The notes beneath the pieces are model-generated. The model did not search any database. It was not told the DNA's origin and saw nothing but the letters and a program-made list of their open reading frames with translations. A stretch of DNA of 64,000 nucleotides from Actinokineospora bangkokensis (GTDB lineage Bacteria; Actinomycetota; Actinomycetes; Mycobacteriales; Pseudonocardiaceae): positions 528,837-592,836 of the forward strand of contig NZ_MKQR01000028.1 in the NCBI RefSeq assembly GCF_001940455.1, in the 5' to 3' direction. The position numbers and the translations under genes are program-made. Of this stretch, positions 1 to 11,251 are shown piece after piece. Every line of letters starts with the position of its first letter. Position 1 is the first letter of the stretch.

Positions 1-366
1 CTCAAGCTGTACTACTCGCACGGCTTCTCCCGCCAGCGCCTGGTGGCCATCCACGAGGCGCTGCTGGCCGCGGGCCTGGAGTCGCCCTACGAGGAGTGGC
101 TGAAGAACTGGGACGCCTCGCGCGGCGACAACGCCGACCGGGTCACCACCAAGGTCGAGTGCGCGGAGTACTTCGAGGTCCGCGACGCCGCGCTGCTGGC
201 CCACGCCACCCAGATCGACCCGAACAGCCGGTGGTTCGCCGTGCCGCTGGACATCCAGCGCCAGGTGTGGCCGGTCGAGGAGTACGAGCTGGTCCGCTCC
301 CTGGTCGACAGCACCCTGCCCGAGGACGACCTGTTCTCCGGGCTGCGCGAGAAGGCCGCGTTGTGA
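1..366 (+). CDS. mca: Mycothiol S-conjugate amidase, C-terminal part (5' end outside window)
   Basis: The frame is open from base 1 and gives 121 residues ending in TGA at 364-366; the start lies upstream of the window. The visible part contains LKLYYSHGFSR, RVTTKVECAEYF, AHATQIDPNSRWF and WPVEEYELVRS. From memory these match the C-terminal third of mycobacterial Mca (Rv1082). Mca is a zinc amidase of the LmbE-like family that cleaves mycothiol S-conjugates to mercapturic acids and GlcN-Ins during detoxification. The zinc-binding N-terminal motif is off-window, so activity cannot be judged here. The next gene starts inside its stop codon, as with Rv1082-Rv1083. Its presence implies a mycothiol-producing actinobacterium. 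The close relative MshB is less likely, because the downstream neighbour is the Rv1083-type membrane protein. Confidence 0.9.
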   Translation, partial: LKLYYSHGFSRQRLVAIHEALLAAGLESPYEEWLKNWDASRGDNADRVTTKVECAEYFEVRDAALLAHATQIDPNSRWFAVPLDIQRQVWPVEEYELVRSLVDSTLPEDDLFSGLREKAAL

Positions 367-686
367 CCAGCTCCCCCCTCGACACCGCCCTCGACGCCGC
401 GGTGCCCGCCCCGGACGCCTCGCTGCACCTGGCCCAGACCAGCGTCGCCCCGCCGCCCGGGCCCGCCGACCCCGGCGGGCAGGGGGAGGACTTCGGCAAG
501 TCCTCCCCGCTGGGCTTCCTCATCCTGGTGCTGTTCTTCATCGCGGTCGCGTTCCTGATCCGGTCCATGACCAAGCACCTCAAGCGCCTGCCCGAGTCGT
601 TCGACGACAAGCCGGCGGGCGAGGACGCGGGGGCGGTGGACGACGCCGACGGCGCGCCGTCCCCCACCCCCGACACCAAGCCCTGA
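363..686 (+). CDS. Small membrane protein downstream of mca (Rv1083-like)
   Basis: A 107-residue protein starting with GTG at 363, which overlaps the mca stop by 4 nt (GTGA) and so is probably translationally coupled. An acidic, Pro/Ala-rich N-terminal segment (about residues 1-48) precedes one hydrophobic helix (about 50-68). A basic stretch (KHLKRLP) and an acidic Pro-rich tail follow. This is a single-pass membrane protein. Gene position and size match the conserved hypothetical Rv1083 that follows mca in mycobacteria. No catalytic motif is visible and the function is unknown; association with mycothiol metabolism is inferred from gene order only. It converges with pnkp, leaving a gap of 40 bp. 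Confidence 0.75.
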   Translation: MTSSPLDTALDAAVPAPDASLHLAQTSVAPPPGPADPGGQGEDFGKSSPLGFLILVLFFIAVAFLIRSMTKHLKRLPESFDDKPAGEDAGAVDDADGAPSPTPDTKP

Positions 687-726
687 CCGGGCCGGGCCGC
701 ACAACCCCGGTCTCACGGCCCCGGTC

Positions 727-3234
727 TCACAGCCGCGGGTCCACCGGTTCGGACTCCATGGCCAGCACGGCGAACACGCACTCGTGCACCCGCCACAGGG
801 GTTCGCCCGCCGCGGCCCGGTCGAGCGCTTCCAGGCCGAGGGCGTACTCGCGCAGGGCCAGGGAGCACTTGTGGCCGAGGTTGCGCTTGCGCAGCCGCGG
901 CAGGTGCTGGAGGTAGTCCGGGCCGTAGATGAGCCGCAGGTACTCCGGCCCGCGGACCTTGATCCCCGGCTGCACCAGCTCGCGCCCGGACCCGGTGAGG
1001 TTGGCCGCGGGCTTGACGACCATCCCCTCCCCGCCCGCGGCCACCAGCGCCTCCCACCACGCCACGCCCTCGTCCACCGAGCCGGGCGCCACCACCAGCC
1101 TGCGGGTGGGCGCGAACAGCGGGTCCGCCGCGCACAGCTGGTCGGCGACGGACAGGTGCCACAGGTGCGGTTCGCGGGCGTAGCTGCGGCCCTCGGACGC
1201 CAGCACCTGGAACGGGGCCAGCCGCACACCGTCCAAACCGGACGTCGGCGCGCAGTAGCGGCGGTAGGCGTCGCGGAAGGCGCCGACGTTGTCCGAGCGC
1301 AGCGCCGTGCGCGCGAGCAGGTCGCCCACGTCGACCCCGCGGGCGGCGGCGGCCGACAGCTCCGACACCGCCGCGGGCAGCACGGCGGCACCTGCGGCGC
1401 CGACGGCCGCGTACTGGCCGTTGATCAGCTCCTGGGCCTTGGCGTTCCACGGCACCAGCTCGGCGTCGAGCAGCAGCCAGTCGGTGCCCAGCGACTCCCA
1501 CAGGCCCGCCGCCGCCACCGCCGCGCGCACCCGCGCCAGCAGCTCGGCGGTCAGCTCGGGGCCGAAGAACGGCCTGCCCGTGCGGGTGTGCACGGCGCCG
1601 TCGCCCTCGATGTCGAACCGGCGGGGCGCCACGGCGGCGTCCCGGGTCACCAGGACGACCGCCCGGGAACCCATGTGCTTCTCCTCGCACACGACCTCCG
1701 GCACGCCGCGGGAGAACAGCGCCGCGAACGCGCTCGCCGGGTGCTCCAGGACGTCGCCGGAGTCGGCGGTGTCGGTGGGCGCCATGGTCGGCGGCAGGTA
1801 GAGCAGCCACCGCGGGTCCACCGCGAACCGGCTCATCACCTCCAGCGCCGCCGCGGCCTGGTCGCCGCGCACGGTGACCAGGCCGAGCGACGAGGTCTCC
1901 ACCGCGCGCCTGCCCAGCACGTCGTCCAGGGCGAGCCCGCGCGGGGCGTGCCGGGCGACCGCCAGCGGCTTCACCGGCTCGTACCAGGTCTGGTGCGCCG
2001 GGACCGACACCACCTGCCGCTCGGGGTAGCGCAGTGCGGTCAGCTTGCCGCCGAACACCACACCCGTGTCCAGGCACATGGTGTTGTTCACCCACTCCGC
2101 CTCGGGGGTGGGGGTGTGCCCGTAGAGGACCATCGCCCGGCCGCGGTAGTCCTCCGCCCACGGGTAGCGCACCGGCAGCCCGTACTCGTCGGTCTCGCCC
2201 GTGGTGTCGCCGTAGAGCGCGAAGCTGCGCACCTTGCCCGACGCGCGGCGGTGGTAGTGCTCGGGCAGGCCCGCGTGCGCGACCACCAGCCGCCCGCCGT
2301 CGAGGACGTAGTGGGCGATGAGGCCGTCGCAGAACGCGCGGGCGCGCTGGGTGAACTCCGGGCCCTCGGCCGCCAGCTGCTCCAGGGACTCCGCGAGGCC
2401 GTGGGAGGTGGTGACCTTGCGGCCGTTGAGCGCGCGCACCAGCTTCTGCTCGTGGTTGCCGCACACCGCGAACGCCGTGCCCGCCTCGACCATGCCCATC
2501 GCCAGGCGCAGCACGCCGGGGGTGTCCGGGCCGCGGTCGACGAGGTCCCCGACGAACACCGCCCGGCGGCCCGCCGGGTGCGCGGCGCCGGTCGCTCGGC
2601 CGTGGTCGTCGCGCTCGACCCGGTAGCCCAGCTCGTCGAGCAGCTCCTCCAGCTCGGCCCGGCAGCCGTGCACGTCACCGATGACGTCGAACGGGCCGGT
2701 CTCGTGCCGCAGGTCGTTGCGCAGCCGCTCGTAGCCGATGGTGGCGGCCGCGATCTCCTCCGGGCCGCGCAGGTGGAACACGCGGCGGAAGCCCTCGCGG
2801 TGCAGGTTCGGCAGCGACTTGCGCAGCTGGGTGAGGTGCCTGCGCACCACGTGCGGGCCGAAGTCGCGGTCGGGTCGGGCCGCGTTGCGCTCCAGGCACA
2901 CCCGCTCCGGCACGTCGAGCACCACCGCGATCGGCAGCACGTGGTGCTCCTTGGCCAGCGCCAGCAGCTCCGCGCGCACCTCCCGCTGCACGTTGGTCGC
3001 GTCGACGACGGTGACGAGTCCGTTGCGCAAGCGCTTGCCCACGACGTAGTGCAGGACGTCGAAGGCGTCGCCGGAGGCCGCCTGGTCGTTCTCGTCGTCG
3101 CTGACCAGGCCGCGGAAGTAGTCGCTGGAGAGCACCTGCGTGGGCAGGAAGCGCTCGCGGGCGAAGGTGGACTTGCCCGAGCCGGAGGCGCCCACCAGCA
3201 CCACCAGCGCCATGTCCGGGATCGTGATCTCCAT
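727..3234 (-). CDS. pnkp: Polynucleotide kinase-phosphatase-ligase of bacterial RNA repair (Pnkp)
   Basis: An 835-residue trifunctional protein with the domain order of bacterial Pnkp. The N-terminal P-loop kinase has GASGSGKST at 15-23. The central binuclear metallophosphoesterase has GDVHG at 186-190, GDLVDRGPD at 229-237 and GNHEQK at 259-264. The C-terminal ligase-type adenylyltransferase has the lysine motif KHMG at 519-522. In Clostridium thermocellum the homologue heals broken RNA ends (5' phosphorylation, 2',3'-cyclic phosphate removal) and, with Hen1, seals them. Here ATG at 3234 shares its A with the TGA of hen1 (TGATG), so hen1-pnkp is a coupled operon. The substrate is presumably tRNA cut by ribotoxins; this is known for the family and was not seen here. 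Length is close to the family norm and no frameshift is visible. Confidence 0.95.
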   Translation of the reverse strand: MEITIPDMALVVLVGASGSGKSTFARERFLPTQVLSSDYFRGLVSDDENDQAASGDAFDVLHYVVGKRLRNGLVTVVDATNVQREVRAELLALAKEHHVLPIAVVLDVPERVCLERNAARPDRDFGPHVVRRHLTQLRKSLPNLHREGFRRVFHLRGPEEIAAATIGYERLRNDLRHETGPFDVIGDVHGCRAELEELLDELGYRVERDDHGRATGAAHPAGRRAVFVGDLVDRGPDTPGVLRLAMGMVEAGTAFAVCGNHEQKLVRALNGRKVTTSHGLAESLEQLAAEGPEFTQRARAFCDGLIAHYVLDGGRLVVAHAGLPEHYHRRASGKVRSFALYGDTTGETDEYGLPVRYPWAEDYRGRAMVLYGHTPTPEAEWVNNTMCLDTGVVFGGKLTALRYPERQVVSVPAHQTWYEPVKPLAVARHAPRGLALDDVLGRRAVETSSLGLVTVRGDQAAAALEVMSRFAVDPRWLLYLPPTMAPTDTADSGDVLEHPASAFAALFSRGVPEVVCEEKHMGSRAVVLVTRDAAVAPRRFDIEGDGAVHTRTGRPFFGPELTAELLARVRAAVAAAGLWESLGTDWLLLDAELVPWNAKAQELINGQYAAVGAAGAAVLPAAVSELSAAAARGVDVGDLLARTALRSDNVGAFRDAYRRYCAPTSGLDGVRLAPFQVLASEGRSYAREPHLWHLSVADQLCAADPLFAPTRRLVVAPGSVDEGVAWWEALVAAGGEGMVVKPAANLTGSGRELVQPGIKVRGPEYLRLIYGPDYLQHLPRLRKRNLGHKCSLALREYALGLEALDRAAAGEPLWRVHECVFAVLAMESEPVDPRL

Positions 3235-4604
3235 CAGCCCTCCACCAGCGAGAAGATGGCCAGCTGCGTCGGCGGGCCGTGCACCGGGTCCTCGGGGCCG
3301 ACGGGCAGGAACCGCGCGGTGTAGCCCATCCGCGCGCACACCCCGTCCGCCCACTCCCGGAACTGCGCGCGCGTCCACTCGAACCGGTGGTCGCGGTGGC
3401 GCAGGTGCCCGGCGGGCAGGGTCTCGAACAGCGCGTTGTGCTCGACGTTGGGGGTGGTGACGACGACGTGCCGGGGCCGGGCGACGCCGAACACCGCCTG
3501 CTCCAGCGCCCGGTGCCTGCTCAGGTCGACGTGCTCGACGACCTCCATCAGCACCGCGGCGTCGTACCCGGTCAGCGACGGGTCGGCGTAGGTCAGCGAG
3601 GACTGGCGCACCGACACCCGCGCGCGCACCCGGTCGGGCAACCGGTCGACCCGGCGCGCGGCGATGGCCACCGCCCCCGCGGCCACGTCCGTGCCGACGA
3701 CCTCGGTGAAGGTCGGGTCGGCGGCCAGCGCGCGCAGCAGGGCCCCGCCGCCGCAGCCGAGGTCGAGCACCCGCCGGGCGCCGACCTCCTGCAGCGCGGC
3801 CAGCACCGCCCGCACCCTGGCGTGCGCCAGCGGTTCCCGGTCCGGCGCCGCCGACTCGGCCTCGGCCGCCGCGTCGTCCAGCTCCTCGGCGGGGCTGTTG
3901 TCCAGCTCGGCCAACCTGCCCAGCGCGGCGGCCACCAGCCGCGGCCGGTGCGCCAGGTAGCGGCGGGTGATCTGCTCCCTGAGCGGGTGGCCCGGCAGCC
4001 AGTCCGCGCCCGCGGCGAGCAGCTTGTCCACCTCGTCGTCGGCGAGCCGGTAGTGCTTGGCGCCGTCGAGCACCGGCAGCAGCACGTAGAGCTGGCGCAG
4101 CGCGTCGGCCACCCGGTGCTCGCCGGTGAGCACCAGGTCCAGGTGCGGCGCGTCGCCCCACTCCGGGAACGCCGGGTCCAGCGGCACCGGGGTCGCCGCG
4201 ACCGCCCAGCCCAGCGGCTCGAACAGCTCCCGCGCCCGCCCGCCGCCGCGGCAGGCCACCGCGGGCAGGTGCACCCGCAGCGGGATGGCGGTCGCGGCCA
4301 GCTCCGGTCGGGCGTCGCAGCGGCCGGTCATGGCCGTGCGGAACACGTGCCGCAGCGCCACCGCGAGCATCGACCCCGCCGCGTAGGGGCGGTCGTTGAC
4401 GTACTGGTCCAGCGTCGCCGCGGGGCCGCGCACCAGCGCCACCGGGTCGACCTCCACCAGCAGCGCGGCCGTGCAGGCCGCCTCGTCGGCGCGCGGGTAG
4501 AACACGTGCGCCCTCCCGCCCGCCGTGCCGAACGACTGCGCCTTGTCGGGATGCTTGAACAGCAGGAACCCGAGGTCGGTCGCCGGTCGGTGGGTGGTCG
4601 TCAT
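3234..4604 (-). CDS. hen1: 3'-terminal RNA 2'-O-methyltransferase Hen1
   Basis: A 456-residue protein. The N-terminal half (about 1-250) is the bacterial Hen1-specific region needed for ligase activation in Pnkp/Hen1 complexes. The C-terminal half is a class I methyltransferase with the SAM-binding motif VLDLGCGGG (279-287). It also has the Hen1 metal-binding signature: E354 and E357-H358 in MEVVEHVD, plus H389 in PNVEHN. It methylates the 2'-OH at the 3' end of the broken RNA before sealing, so that the repaired site resists re-cleavage. ATG at 4604 was chosen because it is the first in-frame ATG; the divergent DUF255 gene starts only 69 bp away. The operon is flanked by genes that are neighbours in mycobacteria (Rv1083 and Rv1084 types), which suggests insertion of this accessory module. 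Confidence 0.95.
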   Translation of the reverse strand: MTTTHRPATDLGFLLFKHPDKAQSFGTAGGRAHVFYPRADEAACTAALLVEVDPVALVRGPAATLDQYVNDRPYAAGSMLAVALRHVFRTAMTGRCDARPELAATAIPLRVHLPAVACRGGGRARELFEPLGWAVAATPVPLDPAFPEWGDAPHLDLVLTGEHRVADALRQLYVLLPVLDGAKHYRLADDEVDKLLAAGADWLPGHPLREQITRRYLAHRPRLVAAALGRLAELDNSPAEELDDAAAEAESAAPDREPLAHARVRAVLAALQEVGARRVLDLGCGGGALLRALAADPTFTEVVGTDVAAGAVAIAARRVDRLPDRVRARVSVRQSSLTYADPSLTGYDAAVLMEVVEHVDLSRHRALEQAVFGVARPRHVVVTTPNVEHNALFETLPAGHLRHRDHRFEWTRAQFREWADGVCARMGYTARFLPVGPEDPVHGPPTQLAIFSLVEG

Positions 4605-4673
4605 GGTGAGCAGCACCGGACAAGTGTGGACCGCCGCCGTGCCCCGGGCCACGGGTTTTGGGACGCTGGGGGC

Positions 4674-6659
<1,986 letters not shown>

Positions 6660-7565
6660 CCCAGTGGCCGATGAGCATCGACGGCCGGTTCCCGAACGCC
6701 GCGGCGGCGGCCTCCGGGACCATCGCCGCCAGGCTCCACGGCCACACGTCCCACGGGCCGTACTCCTGCGCGGCGTCCGCCACGGGCACGGGCGTGCGCA
6801 GTTCCTCCAGGCGCGCGACCTGCAACCCGACGCCCAGCCCCGCCCTGACGTAGTCGCCCACCAGGTGCTCGAACGCGGGCAGCCGCATCGGCCGACCGCC
6901 CTCGCCGCGCACCGGGGGGACCGAGCCGCGGGCGACGGCCTCCGGGTGGACGTCCGACACCAGCAGGCTCCCGCCCGGTCGCAGCACGCGGGCGAACTCG
7001 GTGAAGGCGGGCACCAGGGACTCCACGTGCGTCAGGGCCAGGGCGCAGGTCACCAGGTCGGTCGAGGCGTCCGGGAGCGGGAGCGCGCGCACCTCCCCGA
7101 GGGCGGTGGGGGCCGGGTTGTGGGCGAGCATCTCCGGGGACGGGTCGACGGCGGTCACCGCCCAGCCGCGGTCGAGGAGCAGGCGGGTCACCCGACCGGT
7201 GCCCGCGCCCGCGTCGACCGCCGCGGCGGGGGTGAGGGTGTCCAGGACCTCGGCCAGGACCGGGGTGTCGAGGAGGAAGGCGCTGTTGTCCTCGCCGTCG
7301 TAGGCCGCGGCCCAGATCCGGTAGCCCTCGGCGGCGGACGCGCGGGCCACGTCGACGGGGGTGGCGGGCAGGTCCAGGACCGCGCGCACCTCCGCGAGCC
7401 GGGCCGCGACGAAGGCGGCGTCGTGGTGCCCGGTGAACGAGCGCAGCAGGGCCGCGCCCTCCACCGCCAGCAGGTACGCGCGGGGGTCTTCGTGGATCAC
7501 GCTGCCCGACCGTAGGGGGCCCGGGATTCACCTGCCAGCGAATTCGGTCGCCGCAGCGGCGGTAG

Positions 7566-7578
7566 CGACGTAACGTCG
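7566..7578. promoter_or_regulatory. Perfect inverted repeat CGACGT-A-ACGTCG
   Basis: Six-base arms around a single central base lie 34 bp upstream of the 7613 start and 65 bp upstream of the methyltransferase start, in the divergent promoter region. It has the size and symmetry of an operator for a dimeric regulator, but no partner is identified. Confidence 0.35.
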
Positions 7579-7612
7579 GATGCAAGGTAATCATGTAATC
7601 AAGGAGTCGAGC

Positions 7613-8146
7613 ATGCGCAAGCACTGGACCCAGACCGAGCAGCCCTCCGCCGCCGACGCCGCGGCGTGGTTCACCGGGCGGCTGCCCGAGGGGTGGTTCA
7701 CCGCCACCGAGGTCATCACCGACCGCGAGGAGATCACCGTCCTGGGCACCCTGCCCGACCTGCCCGACGAGTTCCCCGACGACGCGGCCAGAGCGGCCGC
7801 CGAGGCCGGCCGGATCGCCCGGTTCCGGGAGGAGACCCGCGAGCAGCGCATCGAGATCGCCCGCCAGGCCGAGCACCGCTACCAGCGCAAGGTCGCCTGG
7901 GGCGTGCGCCAGGGCGGCACCGAGGAGCTGTTCACCCACCTCGCCGCCCCGGTCATGACCCGCCTGCGCCAGCCGGAGCGCCAGGTCCTCGACACCCTCG
8001 TCGACGCGGGCGTCGCCCGCTCCCGCTCCGACGCCCTCGCCTGGGCCGTCCGCCTCGTCGGCAAGCACGCCGAGGAGTGGCTCGGTGAGCTGCGCAGCGC
8101 CCTGTCCAAGGTCGACGACCTGCGCACCCAGGGCCCCGACGCCTGA
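7613..8146 (+). CDS. Hypothetical protein, possible ribbon-helix-helix-like C-terminus
   Basis: A 177-residue soluble protein. ATG at 7613 was chosen over an earlier in-frame ATG (7580) because AAGGAG (7601-7606) is ideally spaced. The N-terminus is Trp/Glu-rich (HWTQTEQPSAADAAAWF). The middle is strongly charged and helical (about 60-95). The C-terminal segment PERQVLDTLVDAGVARSRSD is followed by ALAWAVRLVGKHAEEW, which resembles the short helix-turn-helix of MetJ/Arc-type ribbon-helix-helix proteins; this is inference only. No enzyme motif was recognised. The GNAT gene follows in the same direction after 91 bp. An inverted repeat upstream (7566-7578) could be its own operator. Confidence 0.65.
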   Translation: MRKHWTQTEQPSAADAAAWFTGRLPEGWFTATEVITDREEITVLGTLPDLPDEFPDDAARAAAEAGRIARFREETREQRIEIARQAEHRYQRKVAWGVRQGGTEELFTHLAAPVMTRLRQPERQVLDTLVDAGVARSRSDALAWAVRLVGKHAEEWLGELRSALSKVDDLRTQGPDA

Positions 8147-8237
8147 CCGCCCGCCCACGTCCGCCGTCGCGGGCCGGTCCCACCGGTTGCCCGTCCTCCG
8201 CGCCCCGGCCAGTCTGGGACGCGGAGGGGAGGCGACG

Positions 8238-8777
8238 ATGATCACCGGAGGCAAGGTCCGGCTCCGCCCGCTGGAGCCGGAGGACGTCGACGCGCTGTGG
8301 CGCTGGCACAACGACCCCGACGTCACCCGCTGGCTCACCGAGCGTTTCCCCGAGTCCCTGGCCGAGCTGCGCAAGCGCTTCGCCGAGCGCGGCCCCAACA
8401 CCTACGAGCGGGTCATGCTGGGCATCCGCCAGCTCGCCGACGACCGCCTCATCGGCGTCTGCGCCCTGCACGGCGCCGACCCCCGCTTCGGCCGCGCCGA
8501 GCTCGACATCTACCTCGGTGAGAAGGACGCCTGGGGCCGGGGCAACGCCGCCGAGGCCATGCGGCTGCTCTGCGCCTACGGCTTCGACGAACTGCGCCTG
8601 CACTCCATCCAGCTCACCGTGGTCGCCGCCAACACCGACGCCCGCCGCCTCTACCGGCGCGTGGGCTTCCGGGAGGTCGGCACCACCCGCGAGGCCTTCC
8701 GCCGCGCGGGCCAGTGGCACGACGTCGTCGTCATGGACCTGCTCGAACCCAAGCTCGACCGCCACCGCCCCGACTAG
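8238..8777 (+). CDS. GNAT family N-acetyltransferase (RimJ/RimL type)
   Basis: A 179-residue protein. The N-terminus VRLRPLEPEDVDALWRWHND, the acetyl-CoA loop region (KDAWGRGNAAEAMRLL, about residues 96-111) and the ending YRRVGFREVGTTREAFRRAG are typical of RimJ/RimL-like acetyltransferases. Targets include protein N-termini, aminoglycosides and spermidine in different members, so the substrate cannot be assigned. ATG at 8238 is preceded by GGAGGGGAGG. It ends inside the left arm of a large terminator hairpin shared with the convergent hemolysin-III gene. Confidence 0.85.
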   Translation: MITGGKVRLRPLEPEDVDALWRWHNDPDVTRWLTERFPESLAELRKRFAERGPNTYERVMLGIRQLADDRLIGVCALHGADPRFGRAELDIYLGEKDAWGRGNAAEAMRLLCAYGFDELRLHSIQLTVVAANTDARRLYRRVGFREVGTTREAFRRAGQWHDVVVMDLLEPKLDRHRPD

Positions 8778-8818
8778 TGCCCGGGCACCGGTGGCGGCCC
8801 GGGCACTAGTCGGGGCGG
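8765..8818. terminator. Bidirectional terminator, 22-bp stem
   Basis: Arms 8765-8786 and 8797-8818 are perfectly complementary over 22 bp with a 10-nt loop. The GNAT stop codon (8775-8777) lies in the left arm and the hemolysin-III stop is 6 bp beyond the right arm. The stem is symmetrical and can serve both convergent genes. Confidence 0.85.
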
Positions 8819-8823
8819 CGCGG

Positions 8824-9495
8824 TCAGGAGTAGAGGGTGAGCCAGATGGCGATGTAGTGGCTCAGCGCCGCCAGCACGGTGGCGGCGTGGAAGAACTCGT
8901 GGTGGCCGAAGGCGGGCCACGGGTTCGGCCACTTGGTCGCGTAGAACACCGCGCCCACGGTGTAGAAGGCGCCGCCGCAGAGCAGGAGCACGAAGGCGGC
9001 CGGGCCGACCTGGGTGAGCAGTTCGGGCAGCACGAAGACGGCCACCCAGCCCAGGGCGATGTAGATGGGGGTGCCCAGCCAGCGGGGGGCGTGCGGCCAC
9101 AGCAGCTTGAGCGCCACGCCGAGCAGCGCGCCGGACCAGACGATCGCCAGGACCACGTAGCCGGTGGGCCGGGGCATGCCCAGGAGGCTGAACGGGGTGT
9201 AGGTGCCCGCGATGAACAGGAAGATCATCGAGTGGTCGAGGCGCTTCATCCACGTGCGCGCGCTCTCGGTCACCCACCACCGGCGGTGGTAGAGCGCGCT
9301 CACGCCGAACAGGCCGAGGACGGTGACCGAGTACACCGACGTGGCCAGCGCGGCCGTGCCGGAGACGGTGGTGGCCATGACGACCAGCACCGCTCCGGTG
9401 ACCACGGAGACGAGGAAGGACCAGTAGTGGATGACGCCGCGCATCTTCGGCTTGTGGAAGCCGGGCGGCGGCCCCTGGAGGGTCGCTGAGGTCAC
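8824..9495 (-). CDS. Hemolysin III / PAQR-family membrane protein (Rv1085c-like)
   Basis: A 223-residue integral membrane protein with about seven hydrophobic segments. It carries PAQR/hemolysin-III signatures: SALYHRRWW with a conserved Ser and His near residue 68, RLDHSMIFLFIAGTYTP, and the C-terminal FGHHEFFHAATVLAALSHY with metal-ligand histidines. Family members are predicted zinc-dependent lipid hydrolases of the CREST superfamily; haemolytic activity is not proven for most. The start is GTG at 9495, 6 nt after a -10-like TAACCT, so a leaderless mRNA is likely. In mycobacteria it also sits between Rv1084 and the Z-prenyl synthase Rv1086. Confidence 0.88.
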   Translation of the reverse strand: MTSATLQGPPPGFHKPKMRGVIHYWSFLVSVVTGAVLVVMATTVSGTAALATSVYSVTVLGLFGVSALYHRRWWVTESARTWMKRLDHSMIFLFIAGTYTPFSLLGMPRPTGYVVLAIVWSGALLGVALKLLWPHAPRWLGTPIYIALGWVAVFVLPELLTQVGPAAFVLLLCGGAFYTVGAVFYATKWPNPWPAFGHHEFFHAATVLAALSHYIAIWLTLYS

Positions 9496-9564
9496 GGACC
9501 GAGGTTACGGGACCGTAGGTTTGTCAACCACGTGCTGTGACCCCGACCACACGCCGCACTGGGG

Positions 9565-10002
9565 TCATGACCAGCCGACCACCTCGCGGTGCTCCACGGC
9601 CAGGCACCGGTCGACCACCACCGCCAGCCCCGCGTCCGCCGCCAGCTGGGCCGCGGCGGGGTTCACCACGCCCAGTTGGAACCACACCGCGCCCGCCCCC
9701 GCGGCGATGGCGTCGCGCACCACCGGCTCCACGTCGGCGGGCTTGCGGAACACGTCCACGACGTCGACGTGCTCGGGGACCTCCGCCAGCGACGGGTAGG
9801 CGGTCAGGCCCTGCCACGTCCGCAGCGCCGGGTTGACGGGGAACACCGTCAGCCCCGCGGCCACGAGGTAGCGGGCCACCCCGAAGCTGGGCCGCTCGGG
9901 GCGGTCGCTCAGGCCGACCACCGCGATCGTCCGCGATTCCCTGACCAGGCGTTCGATCGTGCCCAGGTCCTGCCATACCGGATCAACGCCCATGCGCTCC
10001 AC
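9565..10002 (-). CDS. CoA-binding domain protein (YccU-like)
   Basis: A 145-residue single-domain Rossmann protein. IAVVGLSDRPERPSFGVARY matches the nucleotide-binding loop of the succinyl-CoA synthetase alpha-type CoA-binding domain. VFPVNP and VDVVDVFRKPADVEPVV are other family landmarks, and the usual late cysteine segment is present as VVDRCLAVEH. Small stand-alone members bind CoA in crystal structures but have no defined reaction. GTG at 10002 is 6 nt downstream of CACACT; ATG 9 nt further in is an alternative start. It is divergent from the prenyl synthase gene, with 49 bp between the starts. Confidence 0.85.
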   Translation of the reverse strand: MERMGVDPVWQDLGTIERLVRESRTIAVVGLSDRPERPSFGVARYLVAAGLTVFPVNPALRTWQGLTAYPSLAEVPEHVDVVDVFRKPADVEPVVRDAIAAGAGAVWFQLGVVNPAAAQLAADAGLAVVVDRCLAVEHREVVGWS

Positions 10003-10037
10003 CCGCCCAGTGTGCCCCCGCGGCGGGTGCGGCGGCG

Positions 10038-10043
10038 TACTGT
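10038..10043 (+). promoter_or_regulatory. -10 hexamer TACTGT of a leaderless promoter
   Basis: It lies 8 nt before the GTG at 10052, with no Shine-Dalgarno sequence between. This places the transcription start at or next to the start codon. Confidence 0.5.
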
Positions 10044-10051
10044 GGTCGGCC

Positions 10052-10831
10052 GTGGTCAGTCTTCGCAGGCGAGTCGCCGACGTCGTGTACGGCCTCTACG
10101 AGAAGCGCCTGTTCCAGCAGGCGGGCGGGCAGATCCCGCGGCACGTGGGCATCATGCTCGACGGCAACCGGCGCTGGGCGCGGGAGGCCGGGTTCACCGA
10201 CGTCAACGACGGCCACCGGGTCGGCGCCGAGCGGGTCGCGCAGTTCCTCGGCTGGTGCTCCGACGCCGGGGTGCAGGTGGCGACGCTGTGGCTGCTCTCG
10301 ACCGACAACCTCAACCGGCCCGAGGCGGAGCTGGCGCCGCTGCTGGAGATCATCGCCGACGTCGTCGACGAGCTGGCCGAGCCGAGCCAGCCCTGGCGGC
10401 TGCGGGTGATCGGCGCGCTGGACATCCTGCCCGCGGCCACCGCGCAGCGGCTGACCTCGGCCGCGGCCAGGGCCGCGGGGCGCACCGGCATGGAGGTCAA
10501 CATCGCCGTCGGCTACGGCGGGCGCCGGGAGATCGCCGACGCGGTGCGCAAGCTGCTCCAGCAGCACGCCGAGGCGGGCACGTCGATCGAGGAGCTGGCC
10601 GAGGTCCTCGACGTCGACCACATCGCCGAGCACCTCTACACCTCCGGCCAGCCGGACCCGGACCTGGTGATCAGGACCTCCGGCGAGCAGCGCCTGTCCG
10701 GCTTCCTGCTGTGGCAGTCGGCGCACTCGGAGTTCCACTTCTGCGAGGCCTACTGGCCCGATTTCCGCCGCACCGATTTCCTGCGCGCGCTGCGCGCCTA
10801 CGGGATCCGCCACCGGCGGTTCGGCAGCTGA
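10052..10831 (+). CDS. Short-chain Z-isoprenyl diphosphate synthase (UppS family, Rv1086-like)
   Basis: A 259-residue cis-prenyltransferase. HVGIMLDGNRRWAR contains the catalytic Asp37 and the phosphate-binding Gly-Asn-Arg-Arg. DLVIRTSGEQRLSGFLLWQS carries the conserved Arg/Ser pair, followed by SEFHFCEAYWPDFR. It elongates an allylic diphosphate with IPP in Z configuration. The M. tuberculosis homologue in this position makes (2Z,6E)-farnesyl diphosphate on the route to decaprenyl phosphate. Chain length cannot be fixed from sequence alone. GTG at 10052 was chosen for family length and the leaderless -10. A second, longer-chain UppS probably exists elsewhere in the genome. A strong terminator follows immediately. 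Confidence 0.9.
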   Translation: MVSLRRRVADVVYGLYEKRLFQQAGGQIPRHVGIMLDGNRRWAREAGFTDVNDGHRVGAERVAQFLGWCSDAGVQVATLWLLSTDNLNRPEAELAPLLEIIADVVDELAEPSQPWRLRVIGALDILPAATAQRLTSAAARAAGRTGMEVNIAVGYGGRREIADAVRKLLQQHAEAGTSIEELAEVLDVDHIAEHLYTSGQPDPDLVIRTSGEQRLSGFLLWQSAHSEFHFCEAYWPDFRRTDFLRALRAYGIRHRRFGS

Positions 10832-10877
10832 ATGCGACAAAGGCCCGCGGGGATCGCCCGCGGGCCTTTGCCGCATT
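10831..10877. terminator. Intrinsic terminator between convergent genes
   Basis: Arms 10831-10851 and 10857-10877 form a 21-bp stem with a single A-C mismatch and a 5-nt loop. It begins on the last base of the prenyl synthase stop codon and can also serve the small secreted protein gene that ends at 10901. Confidence 0.85.
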
Positions 10878-10900
10878 CCACTCGTCCCGCCCGGGAGGAG

Positions 10901-11179
10901 TCAGCCCCCGAGGCCGGGGATGGTGATGTCGCCGTCGCCGTCGAGCGAGTCCAGGATCAGCTCCGGGGTCAGCGCGATGCCGGTGTAGGCGCCCGCCACG
11001 GTGGCGGTGGCGCCGTAGCCCAGGGCCGCGCCACCGTCGGTGAACAGGTCGACCGCGTCGCCGAAGGACGGCTGGTCGGGGAAGTCGGAGGTGGCGCCGG
11101 TGTCCGCCGAGGCGAACGGGGCGGCGAGCAGGGACAGGCCGATGGCCGAGGAGGCGAGGAAGCCGACCTTCTTGAGCAC
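10901..11179 (-). CDS. Small secreted hypothetical protein
   Basis: A 92-residue protein. Residues 1-26 form a Sec signal peptide (basic LKK, a hydrophobic stretch, and the cleavage motif AFASA-DT predicted from composition). The mature part is about 66 residues, acidic and Gly-rich, with no cysteines, and ends in DITIPGLGG. GTG at 11179 is supported by AAGGAG 7-8 nt upstream on the minus strand. No family was recognised. It could be a small cell-surface or exported peptide. Its promoter region contains the 14-bp perfect palindrome at 11252-11265. Confidence 0.7.
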   Translation of the reverse strand: MLKKVGFLASSAIGLSLLAAPFASADTGATSDFPDQPSFGDAVDLFTDGGAALGYGATATVAGAYTGIALTPELILDSLDGDGDITIPGLGG

Positions 11180-11251
11180 GGGGTGGTTCTCCTTAATCGT
11201 CCGTCAGTCGGCACGAGCGGCATCCGGGGGGAATCGCGTTTCCCGAATGCG

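Noticed and set aside
9538..9567. TGACCCC/GGGGTCA inverted repeat near the CoA-binding protein stop
   Set aside because: Seven-base arms with a 16-nt loop make a weak stem, so no terminator was called.
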